From NCBI GenBank assembly GCA_016708585.1, contig JADJFK010000010.1:1-64000 (forward strand): a stretch of 64,000 nucleotides of DNA, in the 5' to 3' direction. Below, piece by piece: positions 16,990 through 26,510 of this stretch. A program made the translations under genes and the position numbers. The notes below the pieces were generated by a model. The model saw only the letters and a list, made by a program, of their open reading frames with translations. It did no database searches and was not told where the DNA came from. Source of the stretch: Sulfuritalea sp. Its GTDB lineage: Bacteria; Pseudomonadota; Gammaproteobacteria; Burkholderiales; Rhodocyclaceae. Each line of letters opens with the position of its first letter. Within the stretch, counting starts at the first letter, position 1.

Positions 16990-18245
16990 GAAACAGTGAA
17001 ATCGCCCGCAATACCTTCGGCATCGTACTCGCCGGCGGCCGCGGCAGCCGCCTGATGCAGCTCACCGACTGGCGTTCGAAGCCCGCCGTGCCCTTCGGCG
17101 GCAAGTTCCGCATCATCGATTTCACGCTGTCGAATTGCGTGAACTCCGGCATCCGGCGCATCGGCGTCGCCACCCAGTACAAGGCGCAGAGCCTGATCCA
17201 GCACCTGCAGCGCGGCTGGAGCTTCCTCGACGGCCGCTTCCACGAGTTCATCGACATCCTGCCGGCGCAGCAGCAGCTCGGCGAAGACTGGTACCGGGGG
17301 ACCGCCGATGCGGTGTTCCAGAACCTCGACCTGATCCGGCGCAACCGGCCCAAGCACGTGCTGGTGCTTTCCGGCGATCACATCTACAAGATGAACTACG
17401 CGCGCATGCTGGCCGAGCATGCCGAACGCCAGGCGGATTTCAGCGTTGCCTGCATCGATGTGCCGCGGCTCGAGGCCACGGAATTCGGCGTCATGCAAGT
17501 CGACGACCGGCAGCGCGTGGCGGCCTTCGTCGAGAAACCCAAGGATCCACCGGCGATCCCCGGACGCCCGGACCGCGCCCTGGCCAGCATGGGCGTGTAT
17601 GTCTTCAATGCCGACTTCCTCTACGAACAACTGATCCGCGACCACGACGATCCGAAGTCCTCGCACGACTTCGGCAAGGACCTGATCCCGCATTGCGTCG
17701 ACCGCTACCGGGTGTTCGCCCACAACTTCGCCGATTCCTGCGTCGGCATGGACGAATCCAGGATTCCCTACTGGCGCGACGCCGGCACCATCGACGCCTA
17801 CTGGGAAGCCAACATGGAACTGACCAAGGTGACCCCGGAGCTGAACCTCTACGACGACGACTGGCCGATCTGGACCCACCAGGAGCAACTGCCGCCTGCC
17901 AAGTTCGTCTTCGACGACGACGGCCGTCGCGGCATGGCGGTCGATTCGCTGGTCTCCGGCGGCGACATCATCAGCGGTGCGCTGGTGCGCCACTCCCTGC
18001 TGTTCTCGCGGGTGCACGTGCACAGCTACGCCGAGATCGAGGACTCGGTGATCCTGCCCGACGTGCATATCGGTCGCCGCGCCAGGCTGCGCCGGGTGGT
18101 GATGGACAAGCACTGCCGCGTCCCCGACGGCGTGACCATCGGCTATGACATCGAAGCCGACCGCAAGCGCTTCCATGTCAGCGAAAACGGCATAGCCCTG
18201 GTGACGCCGGAGATGCTTGGCCAGCAGGCACATTACATAAGGTGA
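16986..18245 (+). CDS. glgC: Glucose-1-phosphate adenylyltransferase
   Basis: 419 residues from GTG 16986, chosen because GAGGAGG lies 8 nt upstream; an in-frame ATG at 16938 has no site. It makes ADP-glucose from glucose-1-phosphate and ATP, the committed step of glycogen synthesis. IVLAGGRGSRLMQLT is the nucleotide-binding loop; WYRGTADAVFQN and SGDHIYKMNY are further active-site segments; YWRDAGTIDAYWEANM and the C-terminal left-handed beta-helix repeats (VILPDVHIGRRARL) complete it. The N-terminal basic region fits an allosterically controlled enzyme. Confidence 0.96.
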   Translation: MRNSEIARNTFGIVLAGGRGSRLMQLTDWRSKPAVPFGGKFRIIDFTLSNCVNSGIRRIGVATQYKAQSLIQHLQRGWSFLDGRFHEFIDILPAQQQLGEDWYRGTADAVFQNLDLIRRNRPKHVLVLSGDHIYKMNYARMLAEHAERQADFSVACIDVPRLEATEFGVMQVDDRQRVAAFVEKPKDPPAIPGRPDRALASMGVYVFNADFLYEQLIRDHDDPKSSHDFGKDLIPHCVDRYRVFAHNFADSCVGMDESRIPYWRDAGTIDAYWEANMELTKVTPELNLYDDDWPIWTHQEQLPPAKFVFDDDGRRGMAVDSLVSGGDIISGALVRHSLLFSRVHVHSYAEIEDSVILPDVHIGRRARLRRVVMDKHCRVPDGVTIGYDIEADRKRFHVSENGIALVTPEMLGQQAHYIR

Positions 18246-18280
18246 ATGCCATGATCGAACTTCCGATCATGGCATTCACC
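18241..18280. repeat. Perfect 17-bp inverted repeat straddling the glgC stop
   Basis: GGTGAATGCCATGATCG, a 6-nt loop AACTTC, then its exact reverse complement. The left arm contains the glgC stop. No U-tract follows, so a standard intrinsic terminator is not supported. It is directly followed by G-rich sequence (18294-18316), so either a strong mRNA 3' hairpin or a fold-back assembly error is possible. Confidence 0.6.
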
Positions 18281-18293
18281 ATCAAGGCCCCAC

Positions 18294-18316
18294 CCGGGGG
18301 GGGGCGGGCGGGGGCG
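18294..18316. other. G-rich low-complexity tract (possible assembly artefact)
   Basis: Runs of C then G (CCCGGGGGGGGGCGGGCGGGGG) between the glgC hairpin and the GH57 gene. Similar but longer tracts occur at 22161, 33607 and 39367, all between genes. A GCTCGCTGCGCTCG motif follows at about 18323. Confidence 0.5.
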
Positions 18317-18379
18317 AAGGATGCTCGCTGCGCTCGAAATCTTGAACGATAGCCGCAGCCCTCGGTGCCGCCCCTGATC

Positions 18380-20113
18380 ATGAAACAGATCGATCTCGTC
18401 TTCCTCTGGCACATGCACCAGCCGGACTATCGGGACCACGGCGCGGCCGGCACTGGAACAGAAGTCGGCGCTGACGGCACGGCAAGCGGCGAGTTCGTCC
18501 TGCCCTGGGTGTACCTGCATGCCATGAAGGACTATGTCGACATGGCGGCGCATCTGGAACGCCATCCGCAGATCCATTGCGTCGTCAATTTCGTCCCGGT
18601 TCTGCTCGACCAGATCGAGGACTACGCGCAGCAGTTCGCCAGCGGGCAGTTTCGCGACCCCCTGCTGCGCATGCTGGCGACACCCGACCTCGAAAGCCTC
18701 GGCGTGGCCGACCGGAAGCTGCTGCTGGCGACCTGCTTCCGCAGCAACCACACCACCATGCTGGCGCCCTTCCCGCAATACAAGCGCCTGCACGAGATCT
18801 ACCTGCTGCTCGCCAACGACAGCGAAGCGACCTACTGCTACCTGTCCGGCGCCTACTTCTCCGACCTCGTGACCTGGTACCACCTGGCGTGGACCGGCGA
18901 GACCGAGCGTCGCCGCAACCCGCTGCTGGCGAAGCTGATGAGCCAGGGCGAAGGCTATGACGTCGGGGACCGCCGGCAGTTGCTGGACAGCATCGGCGAG
19001 CTGATCACCGGCCTGATTCCGCGCTGGCGCGCGCTTTCCGCGCGCGGCCAGGTCGAAATCTCGTCCACGCCGAACACGCATCCGCTGTCGCCGCTGCTGC
19101 TCGACTTCAAGGCCGCGCGCGAAAGCCTGCCCGAGGCGCCGCTGCCCTTCAGCGCCGCCTATCCCGGCGGACGCAGCCGCGTCGTCGCCCATATCGATGC
19201 CGCGCGCATCAGCCATGCCCGTCGTTTCGGCGCACCGCCGGTCGGCATGTGGCCGGCGGAAGGTGCCGTTTCCGGGGACTTCGTCAGGCACCTCGCCGCC
19301 GCCGACTGTCGCTGGATCGCCAGCGGTGAAGGCGTGCTGAACAACAGCCTTGCCGCGAGCAAGATCATCGACCCGGGTGCCGCCTACCATCCCTGGAAGC
19401 TGGAGCAGGCCCCCGGTTTGACCCTGTTTTTCCGCGACGAGCGCCTCTCGGACCTGATCGGTTTCGACTATGCCAAATGGCACGGCCGCGATGCTGCCAA
19501 GCATCTTGTAGGGCAGCTGGAAGCCATCCTCGATGCCGCAACCGGCGACGAAAATCCGGTGGTCAGCATCATCCTCGACGGCGAAAACGCCTGGGAGCAC
19601 TACCCCTACAACGGCTATTACTTCTTCGAGGACCTTTACGGCCTGCTCGCCGAGCATCCGCGCATCCGCACCACGACCTACGCCGAACTGCTGGCACGGC
19701 CCGGCCCACCCGCCGCGACCGTCCTGCCGCACCTGACCGCGGGCAGCTGGGTGTATGGCACCCTATCCACCTGGATCGGCGACGAGGCCAAGAACCGGGG
19801 CTGGGACCTGCTGTGCGAAGCCAAGCAGAGCTGCGACCGGGTGCTGGCCAGCGGCCGCCTGGACAGCGCGCAGGTCAGCGCGGTCAATGCGCAGCTGGCG
19901 ATCTGCGAAAGTTCCGACTGGTTCTGGTGGTTCGGCGACTACAACCCGTCGGCCGCCGTCGCCAGTTTCGACAGCCTCTACCGGCGCAACCTGGCGCGGC
20001 TCTATCGCCTGCTGCAGCTGGAACCGCCGGCCGCCCTCGAAATTCCCATTTGCGCCGGATCGGCGACCGCCAGCGGCGGCTCGATGCGCCGCGTCACCGT
20101 TTCACAATCCTGA
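18380..20113 (+). CDS. Glycoside hydrolase family 57 alpha-amylase-type enzyme
   Basis: 577 residues from ATG 18380 (MKQIDLVFLWHMHQPDYRD; a GTG at 18365 is in frame but lacks support). GH57 motifs are in order: WHMHQPDYRD, the nucleophile region GMWPAEGAVS, the catalytic Asp region IILDGENAWEHY, and SSDWFWWFGDY near the C-terminus. Such enzymes cut or transfer alpha-1,4-glucans. Between DYRD and LPWVYLHAMKDY there are about 14 more residues than I expect for the family; they are encoded by a copy of the dispersed repeat. Cytoplasmic, no signal peptide. It is transcribed with glgC and the next GH57 gene (8 bp apart). Confidence 0.88.
   Translation: MKQIDLVFLWHMHQPDYRDHGAAGTGTEVGADGTASGEFVLPWVYLHAMKDYVDMAAHLERHPQIHCVVNFVPVLLDQIEDYAQQFASGQFRDPLLRMLATPDLESLGVADRKLLLATCFRSNHTTMLAPFPQYKRLHEIYLLLANDSEATYCYLSGAYFSDLVTWYHLAWTGETERRRNPLLAKLMSQGEGYDVGDRRQLLDSIGELITGLIPRWRALSARGQVEISSTPNTHPLSPLLLDFKAARESLPEAPLPFSAAYPGGRSRVVAHIDAARISHARRFGAPPVGMWPAEGAVSGDFVRHLAAADCRWIASGEGVLNNSLAASKIIDPGAAYHPWKLEQAPGLTLFFRDERLSDLIGFDYAKWHGRDAAKHLVGQLEAILDAATGDENPVVSIILDGENAWEHYPYNGYYFFEDLYGLLAEHPRIRTTTYAELLARPGPPAATVLPHLTAGSWVYGTLSTWIGDEAKNRGWDLLCEAKQSCDRVLASGRLDSAQVSAVNAQLAICESSDWFWWFGDYNPSAAVASFDSLYRRNLARLYRLLQLEPPAALEIPICAGSATASGGSMRRVTVSQS
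18460..18485 (+). repeat. Dispersed 26-bp repeat, in-frame copy in GH57 gene
   Basis: AGAAGTCGGCGCTGACGGCA then CGGCAA, read as EVGADGTA in the same frame as the bioF copy. It lies inside the first conserved block of the enzyme, in what is probably a surface loop. Confidence 0.65.
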
Positions 20114-20121
20114 CTCCACCT

Positions 20122-22134
20122 ATGCCCATCAGCCTCCTGTTCGGGGTTCACGCCCACCAGCCCGTCGGCAACTTTCCCGCCGTGATCGACGACGCCCATG
20201 TCCGCAGTTACGGCATGTTCCTGCGGGTCATGGAGCGCTATCCGGAGTTCCGCTTCAGCGTGCATTTTTCCGGCTGGCTGCTCGACGTCCTGTTCGAGCG
20301 CTTTCCGGAAGACATGGCGCGCCTGGCGGCGATGACCCGTCGCGGCCAGGTCGAGTGGTTCGGCTCCGGCGATTGCGAGCCGGTGCTGGCGGCGATCCCG
20401 CATCGCGATCGCGTCACACAGATCGCCACGCTCTCCGACAAGATCGAGCGCCGCTTCGGCATGCGCCCTTCCGGCGCCTGGCTCACCGAACGGGTCTGGG
20501 AGTCCTCGGTAGTGACCTCGCTGGTCGCCACCGGCATCCGCTACGTGGCGGTGGACGACTACCATTTCCTTTGCGCCGGCGAAAGCCAGGATCGCCTCGA
20601 CAGCTTCTTCTCCACCGACGAGGACGGCCGCCGCCTCGACCTGTTCCCGATCTCCGAGGCCGCGCGCTACCGCCTGCCCTTCTCGCCGGCGGGCGAAGCC
20701 GTGGCCTGGCTCGAAGACCTGGCGCGCCAGGGGCGGCGCGCGGCGATCTACTTCGACGACATCGAGAAATTCGGCATCTGGCCCGAAACCTACGAGTGGG
20801 TGTTCGAGAAGGGCTGGCTGACGCAGTTCGTCGAGGGCGTGCTGAGCTCGCCCCTGATCCGCACCGAGACCTATGCCGAGTACCACGCCCGCGAGCGCAC
20901 GCGCGGCATCGTCTACCTGCCGACCACGTCCTACATCGAGATGAACGAATGGACGCTGCCGGCGCCACGCGCGGCGACCTACCATGCCCTGCTCGAACAG
21001 GAAAAGGCCGCCGGCCGCTTCGAGGCGCACAAGCCCTTCCTGCGCGGGGGCATCTGGCGCAACTTCATGTCGCGCTACCCGGAAGCCAACTGGATGCACA
21101 AGCGCATGCTCGGCGCCTCGCGACGCCTTGCCGCGCTGCCGCCCGAGCAGCGCAGCGCGGAGTTGCAGGAGTACCTGCACCGCGCCCAGGCCAACGACGC
21201 CTACTGGCACGGCCTGTTCGGCGGCCTCTACCTGCCCCACCTGCGCCGCGCCATCTGGAACAACCTGCTCAAGCTGGAGGCCGAACTGGAACGCCTGGCG
21301 CCCTGGCCGCGCCAGCAGCAGGGCGACCTCGACCATGACGGCCATGTCGAAACCGCATTGCGCAACCCGTTCATCCACGCCTACGTACGCGACGACGGCC
21401 ACGCTTCCCTGGTGGAATTCTCCAGCCTGGCCGTGGCGCACAACTTCGGCGACACGCTGCGTGCCTACGAGGAGGCCTACCACGCCAAGATCCACCTGGC
21501 GGACGCAAGCCATGCGGCGCCGGCGGCAACCGAAGGCATCTCCTCGGCCCACGACCGCGTCGCCTTCCTCCATACCATCCTGCCCGGCGATGCCGATCCG
21601 GACGAGCGGCCGCGCGGCATTTTCATCGACAGCCTGGTCGGCCGCAACGACATGCTGCGCCCCATCGCCTTCTACGCGCCCGGCGAGATCCCCGGCGTGT
21701 GGACCGCCGCCGGCGAAGGCTGGCGCATCGGGAAGAGCTACCGGCTCGACGGCGACACGCTGAACGTCGTTTTCCGCGCCGAAGGCGCGGCGCTGCCCAA
21801 GCTGATCGAAACCGAGCTTAACCTCGCGCTGCCGAGCTGCGACGGCTTTGGCGGACGCTATGTGCTCGCCGACGGCAGCGTTCCCGGCGGCTTCGGCGAG
21901 GCGCTCGAACTCTCCGGCGTGCAACGGATCACGCTCGACGACAGCGAGCTGCACGGCGCATTGCTGATCGAGGCCAGCCAGCCGGTGCGGCTCGAGGCAC
22001 GGCCGCATCGCACCGTCTCCCAGTCCGAGGCCGGCTTCGAGAAGATCATGCAGGCCGTCTGCATCACGCTGGCCTGGTCGCCCGTGGCCGGCATCGAGCA
22101 GCGCATCGCGCTCAGGGTCGTGCCCGCATCGTAG
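20122..22134 (+). CDS. GH57 4-alpha-glucanotransferase (amylomaltase type)
   Basis: 670 residues from ATG 20122. The N-terminal GH57 barrel starts SLLFGVHAHQPVGNFP; WLTERVWES contains the nucleophile Glu (Glu123 of the Thermococcus litoralis enzyme, from memory) and IYFDDIEKFGIWP the catalytic Asp region. The middle and C-terminal parts (HKRMLGASRRL, YWHGLFGGLYLPHLR, then the beta-rich LDHDGHVETALRNPF) match the DUF1925/DUF1926 extension of the same enzymes. It transfers maltodextrin chains to remodel linear glucans beside GlgP. The 4-alpha-glucanotransferase call is better supported than amylase because of the C-terminal domains. Confidence 0.88.
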   Translation: MPISLLFGVHAHQPVGNFPAVIDDAHVRSYGMFLRVMERYPEFRFSVHFSGWLLDVLFERFPEDMARLAAMTRRGQVEWFGSGDCEPVLAAIPHRDRVTQIATLSDKIERRFGMRPSGAWLTERVWESSVVTSLVATGIRYVAVDDYHFLCAGESQDRLDSFFSTDEDGRRLDLFPISEAARYRLPFSPAGEAVAWLEDLARQGRRAAIYFDDIEKFGIWPETYEWVFEKGWLTQFVEGVLSSPLIRTETYAEYHARERTRGIVYLPTTSYIEMNEWTLPAPRAATYHALLEQEKAAGRFEAHKPFLRGGIWRNFMSRYPEANWMHKRMLGASRRLAALPPEQRSAELQEYLHRAQANDAYWHGLFGGLYLPHLRRAIWNNLLKLEAELERLAPWPRQQQGDLDHDGHVETALRNPFIHAYVRDDGHASLVEFSSLAVAHNFGDTLRAYEEAYHAKIHLADASHAAPAATEGISSAHDRVAFLHTILPGDADPDERPRGIFIDSLVGRNDMLRPIAFYAPGEIPGVWTAAGEGWRIGKSYRLDGDTLNVVFRAEGAALPKLIETELNLALPSCDGFGGRYVLADGSVPGGFGEALELSGVQRITLDDSELHGALLIEASQPVRLEARPHRTVSQSEAGFEKIMQAVCITLAWSPVAGIEQRIALRVVPAS

Positions 22135-22160
22135 AATGAGGCGAAAAACGCAGCAATGAC

Positions 22161-22258
22161 GCCCCCCCCCCCGGGGGGGGGGGGGGGGGCCCCCCCGGGG
22201 GGGGGAAAACACACCCCCCCCCCCGGGGGGGGGGGGCGGGGGGGTGCCGGGGGGGCGA
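22161..22258. other. Poly-C/poly-G tracts, probable sequencing or assembly artefact
   Basis: Alternating homopolymer runs of C and G, up to about 18 bases each, fill most of the gap between the GH57 gene and glgP. Such runs are not expected in natural DNA of this kind and look like two-colour-chemistry poly-G reads folded on their complement. The natural spacer, perhaps a GC-rich REP element, is probably missing. Confidence 0.7.
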
Positions 22259-22303
22259 GACGATTGGTAAGTACAGCATCCCGATTTCATTACGGTAATC
22301 ATC

Positions 22304-24868
22304 ATGCCCGGAACCCGCTACAAGCTCGAAGTCAATCCCGAGATCCCGGCGCGCCTGGTGCGCCTCAACGAACTCGCCAACAACCTCTGGTACAGCTGGG
22401 ACCGGCCGACCCGCTCCCTGTTCGCGCGTCTTGGCCTGGGGCTGTGGAAGGCGGTGCATCACAGCCCGAAGGCCTTCCTCAAGCGCATGGACCAGAAGCG
22501 CATCAACGAGGCCGCCGACGACCCGGTCTTCCTCGGCACCATGAACCGCGTGCTGTCGGCCTTCGATTCCTATCACGCGGAACCCCGCCTGCAACTGCCG
22601 GGCAAGCCGCCGCTGCAGGCCACCGACCTGATCGCCTATTTTTGCGCCGAGTTCGGCTTCCATGAAAGCCTGCCGATCTACTCCGGCGGCCTGGGCATCC
22701 TCGCCGGCGACCATTGCAAGGGCGCCTCGGATCTGCGCCTGCCTTTCGTCGCCGTCGGCCTGCTCTACCGGCAGGGCTATTTCCACCAGACCATCGATCG
22801 CGACGGCAACCAGACCGCGCATTACGGCGACAACGATTTCGACGACATGCCGATCGAGGCCATCCTTGGCGAAGATGGCCGCGAACTGCGGGTCGGCGTG
22901 GATTTCCCCGGCCGCACCGTATGGGCCAAGATCTGGCGCGCTCGCGTCGGCATCAACAGCCTGTATCTGCTCGACACGGAGCTGGAGGAGAACAACGAGG
23001 CCGACCGCGAGATCGCGCACCAGTTGTATGGCGGCGACCGGCGCACCCGCATCGAGCAGGAAATCCTGCTCGGCGTCGGCGGCGTGCGCGCGCTGGCCGC
23101 GCTCGGGCTGCAGCCCACCGTCTGGCACATCAACGAGGGCCATGCCGCCTTCCTGGTGCTGGAAAGGATTCGCCGGCTGATGGCAGACCAGGGCATGCCT
23201 TTCGCGGCCGCCCTCGAAGCCGCGGCAGCCAACACGGTGTTCACCACCCACACCCCGGTGCCCGCCGGCCATGACCACTTTGCCGACGACATGGTCATGC
23301 ATTATTTCGCCGAGTTCTGCAAGGCGGCCGGCCTCGACCGTGACGGCCTGCTCGGCATGGGTCGCGTCGGCGGCGGCGTGGGCGGCAGCGAATTCAACAT
23401 GACGGCGCTGGCCCTGCGCGGCTCGCGCTTCCACAACGGCGTCTCGCGCATCCACGGCGAAGTGTCCTCGCGCATCTGCAGCGACATGTGGCCGCAGCTT
23501 ACCGCCGCCGAAAACCCGATGGACTACGTCACCAACGCGGTGCACGTGCCGACCTTCCTCGCCACCGACTGGTACGAGACCTTCGACCGCCACCTCGGGC
23601 TCGGCTGGCAGCACCGCCTCACCGACCAGAGCTGCTGGAACAACGTGCAGCGCATTCCGGACCAGATCTTCTGGAGCATCCGCCAGTCGCTGAAAGCCCA
23701 GCTGCTGCACCTGGTGCACAGCCGGGTGCGCCAGCAGCACCTGCGCAACCAGGGCTCGGAGGCCCACCTTGACCGCGTCCTGCGCTGCGCCGATCCGGCC
23801 AATCCGACCGTGCTGACCATCGGCTTCGCCCGGCGCTTCGCCACCTACAAGCGCGCCGCGCTGCTGTTCAACAACCTGGACTGGCTGCGCGAGATCATTT
23901 CCGACGCGCAGCGTCCGGTGCTGTTCATCTTTGCCGGCAAGGCGCACCCGGCCGACGAACCCGGGCGGCAACTGATCCGCCAGATCGCCGAGCTCGCCCG
24001 CCAGCGCGAATTCGAAGGCCGCATCCTGCTGGTCGAGGGCTACGACCTGCACCTGGCGCGGCGCATGGTGGCCGGCGTCGATGTCTGGCTCAACAACCCG
24101 ATCTATCCGCTGGAGGCCTCGGGCACCTCGGGCATGAAAGCCGCGATCAACGGCGCCATCAACCTGTCGGTGCTCGACGGATGGTGGGGTGAAGGCTACG
24201 ACGGCAAGAACGGCTGGGCGATCAAGCCGGCCGCCGAGGGCCTCGACCCCGCGCAGCGCGACATCGATGAAGCGCGCACGCTGTATGAACTGCTGCAGGA
24301 CAGCGTGATCCCGATGTACTACCGCAGCACATCGCTCGGCTACTCGCCGGAATGGGTGGCGATGGCCAAGGCGTCGATCGCTTCGATCATGCCGCGCTTC
24401 AACATGCAGCGCATGCTGACCGACTATGCCGAGAAGTTCTACTCGCCGGCGGCCGAGCAGTGGCGCAAGTATTCCGCCACGGGCTTTTCCGGCGCCCGCG
24501 AGGTGGCCGAATGGAAGGCGCGGATCCACGCCGCCTGGCCGCGCATCGGGCTGCGCCGCATCGACAAGTCGGTGACGCGCATCGGCTACGGCGAGACCAT
24601 GCTCTTCCAGGTGGCGGTGCAGCTCGATGGCCTGACGCCGGAGGACCTGACCGTGGAAATGGTGTTCACCCGTCCCGGCGCGCCGACCACGGTCCACGCC
24701 CGGCGTTACCAGCTGCAGCACGAGCGCCGGCTGGAAAGCGGCGAGCACCTTTTTTCGCGCGAACTGACGCCCGACCAGTGCGGCAAGATGGAATACCGGT
24801 TCCGCGTGTTTCCGACCCATCCGCTGCTGACCCATCCCTTCGAGATGGGCAAGATGCTCTGGTTGTGA
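22304..24868 (+). CDS. glgP: Alpha-glucan (glycogen) phosphorylase
   Basis: 854 residues. It starts with the DUF3417 domain (LVRLNELANNLWYSWDRPTRSLFARL) typical of the shorter-type bacterial alpha-glucan phosphorylases, then the GT35 catalytic region. PLP is held by the lysine of EASGTSGMKAAINGA, followed by DGWWGEGYDGKNGWAI. It releases glucose-1-phosphate from glycogen or maltodextrin, reversing the GlgC/GlgA route. The ATG at 22304 follows a short AT-rich stretch; pgi begins 10 bp after the stop. Confidence 0.95.
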   Translation: MPGTRYKLEVNPEIPARLVRLNELANNLWYSWDRPTRSLFARLGLGLWKAVHHSPKAFLKRMDQKRINEAADDPVFLGTMNRVLSAFDSYHAEPRLQLPGKPPLQATDLIAYFCAEFGFHESLPIYSGGLGILAGDHCKGASDLRLPFVAVGLLYRQGYFHQTIDRDGNQTAHYGDNDFDDMPIEAILGEDGRELRVGVDFPGRTVWAKIWRARVGINSLYLLDTELEENNEADREIAHQLYGGDRRTRIEQEILLGVGGVRALAALGLQPTVWHINEGHAAFLVLERIRRLMADQGMPFAAALEAAAANTVFTTHTPVPAGHDHFADDMVMHYFAEFCKAAGLDRDGLLGMGRVGGGVGGSEFNMTALALRGSRFHNGVSRIHGEVSSRICSDMWPQLTAAENPMDYVTNAVHVPTFLATDWYETFDRHLGLGWQHRLTDQSCWNNVQRIPDQIFWSIRQSLKAQLLHLVHSRVRQQHLRNQGSEAHLDRVLRCADPANPTVLTIGFARRFATYKRAALLFNNLDWLREIISDAQRPVLFIFAGKAHPADEPGRQLIRQIAELARQREFEGRILLVEGYDLHLARRMVAGVDVWLNNPIYPLEASGTSGMKAAINGAINLSVLDGWWGEGYDGKNGWAIKPAAEGLDPAQRDIDEARTLYELLQDSVIPMYYRSTSLGYSPEWVAMAKASIASIMPRFNMQRMLTDYAEKFYSPAAEQWRKYSATGFSGAREVAEWKARIHAAWPRIGLRRIDKSVTRIGYGETMLFQVAVQLDGLTPEDLTVEMVFTRPGAPTTVHARRYQLQHERRLESGEHLFSRELTPDQCGKMEYRFRVFPTHPLLTHPFEMGKMLWL

Positions 24869-24878
24869 GCACGCCGTC

Positions 24879-26510
24879 ATGAAGCCGGCAACACGCGTCG
24901 CCTGGGACGGACTGGCGCGCCACGCGGCGGCGGGTTCCGGCGCCCGTTTGCGCGACCTGTTCGCCGCCGACGCGCAACGCTTCGCCAGGCTCTCCACCTC
25001 GTGGAATCACTGGCTGCTCGACTACTCCAAGCAGCGCGTCACGCCGGAAACCATGGGCCTGCTGCAGGCGCTCTGGCAGGTTGCGGATTTGCCGGGCTGG
25101 ATCGCGCGCATGCGCGCCGGCGAAGCCATCAACCACACGGAAGGCCGCGCCGCGCTGCACATCGCGCTGCGCCATCCCGCCGACAAGGGCCCGATCATGC
25201 ATGCCGGCCAGGACGTGATGCCGGCGGTCCATCACGAACTGGCGAAGATGCAGCGGTTCGTCGCCGGAATCCACGGCCGCCACTGGCGCGGCGCCACCGG
25301 CGAACCGATCAGCGACATCGTCAACATCGGCATCGGCGGCTCCGACCTCGGCCCGCGCATGGCCACCCAGGCGCTGATGGCTTTTCGCCACCCCGAGTTG
25401 CGCGTGCATTACGTCGCCAACCTCGACGCGGCCGACCTCGCCACGACACTGGCCACGCTGCAGCCGCGCAACACCCTGTTCGTCATCGCCAGCAAGACCT
25501 TCACCACGCAAGAGACCATGCAGAACGCCGCCTCGGCGCGCGCCTGGCTGGTCGGCGCGCTGGGCGAGGCCGCGGTCGCCCGGCATTTCGTCGCGGTATC
25601 GACCAACCTCGGCGAAGTCGCGCGTTTCGGCATCGACCCGGCCAACGCCTTCGCCTTCTGGGACTGGGTCGGCGGCCGCTACTCCCTGTGGTCGGCGATC
25701 GGCCTGCCGCTGGCGCTGGCGGTCGGCTATGACAACTTCGAAAAGCTGCTGGCCGGGGCGCACGCCATGGACGAGCATTTCTTCAGCGCGCCGCCGCAGG
25801 AGAACCTGCCCGGCCTGCTGGCGCTGCTCGAAATCTGGAACAGCAACTTCCTCGGCGCCGACAACCGTGCCCTGCTGCCCTACAGCCAGTCGCTGGGCCT
25901 CTTGCCGCGCTACCTGCAGCAACTGGAAATGGAATCCAACGGCAAGCCGGTGGATCGCCAGGGCGAGCCGCTGGCCTGCGCCGTCGCCCCCATCCTCTGG
26001 GGCGAGGCCGGCACCAACGGCCAGCACGCCTTCTACCAGCTGATCCACCAGGGCCGCCGCCTGATCCCCTGCGAATTCATCGCCTGCCGTGAAGCGGATT
26101 TCGCCCTGCCCGGCCACCACGAGAAGCTGCTGGCCAACTGCTTCGCCCAGAGCGAAGCGCTGATGCGCGGCAAGACGCCGGACGAGGCCTTCGCCGAGCT
26201 GCGGGCCGGCGGCATGGCGGCCGACGAGGCGGCGCGCCTCGCCCCCTTCCGCAGCTTCCCCGGCAACCAGCCGTCGACCACGCTGCTGCTGCCGCGCCTC
26301 GATCCCTTCAACCTCGGCGCCCTGCTGGCGCTCTACGAGCACAAGGTCTTCGCCGAAAGCGTGATCTGGGACATCAATCCCTTCGACCAGTGGGGCGTCG
26401 AATACGGCAAGCAGCTCGCCAGCCGCCTGCTGCCCATCATCGAAGGCGAGGCGCCCGCCGCCGGCCTCGACAGCTCGACCGCGGGGCTGATCGCACACTG
26501 CCGCAAGTGA
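24879..26510 (+). CDS. pgi: Glucose-6-phosphate isomerase
   Basis: 543 residues, normal for Pgi. NIGIGGSDLGPRM, VIASKTFTTQETM, QLEMESNGKPV and GTNGQHAFYQLIHQG (active-site His) are the family signatures. It interconverts glucose-6-phosphate and fructose-6-phosphate, linking glycogen turnover to glycolysis and gluconeogenesis. Its stop overlaps the glgA start (AAGTGA), so both are in the glycogen operon. Confidence 0.97.
   Translation: MKPATRVAWDGLARHAAAGSGARLRDLFAADAQRFARLSTSWNHWLLDYSKQRVTPETMGLLQALWQVADLPGWIARMRAGEAINHTEGRAALHIALRHPADKGPIMHAGQDVMPAVHHELAKMQRFVAGIHGRHWRGATGEPISDIVNIGIGGSDLGPRMATQALMAFRHPELRVHYVANLDAADLATTLATLQPRNTLFVIASKTFTTQETMQNAASARAWLVGALGEAAVARHFVAVSTNLGEVARFGIDPANAFAFWDWVGGRYSLWSAIGLPLALAVGYDNFEKLLAGAHAMDEHFFSAPPQENLPGLLALLEIWNSNFLGADNRALLPYSQSLGLLPRYLQQLEMESNGKPVDRQGEPLACAVAPILWGEAGTNGQHAFYQLIHQGRRLIPCEFIACREADFALPGHHEKLLANCFAQSEALMRGKTPDEAFAELRAGGMAADEAARLAPFRSFPGNQPSTTLLLPRLDPFNLGALLALYEHKVFAESVIWDINPFDQWGVEYGKQLASRLLPIIEGEAPAAGLDSSTAGLIAHCRK

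Noticed and set aside
22161..22258. Gly/Pro-rich peptides encoded across the poly-G tracts
   Set aside because: They are translations of probable artefact sequence, not genes.
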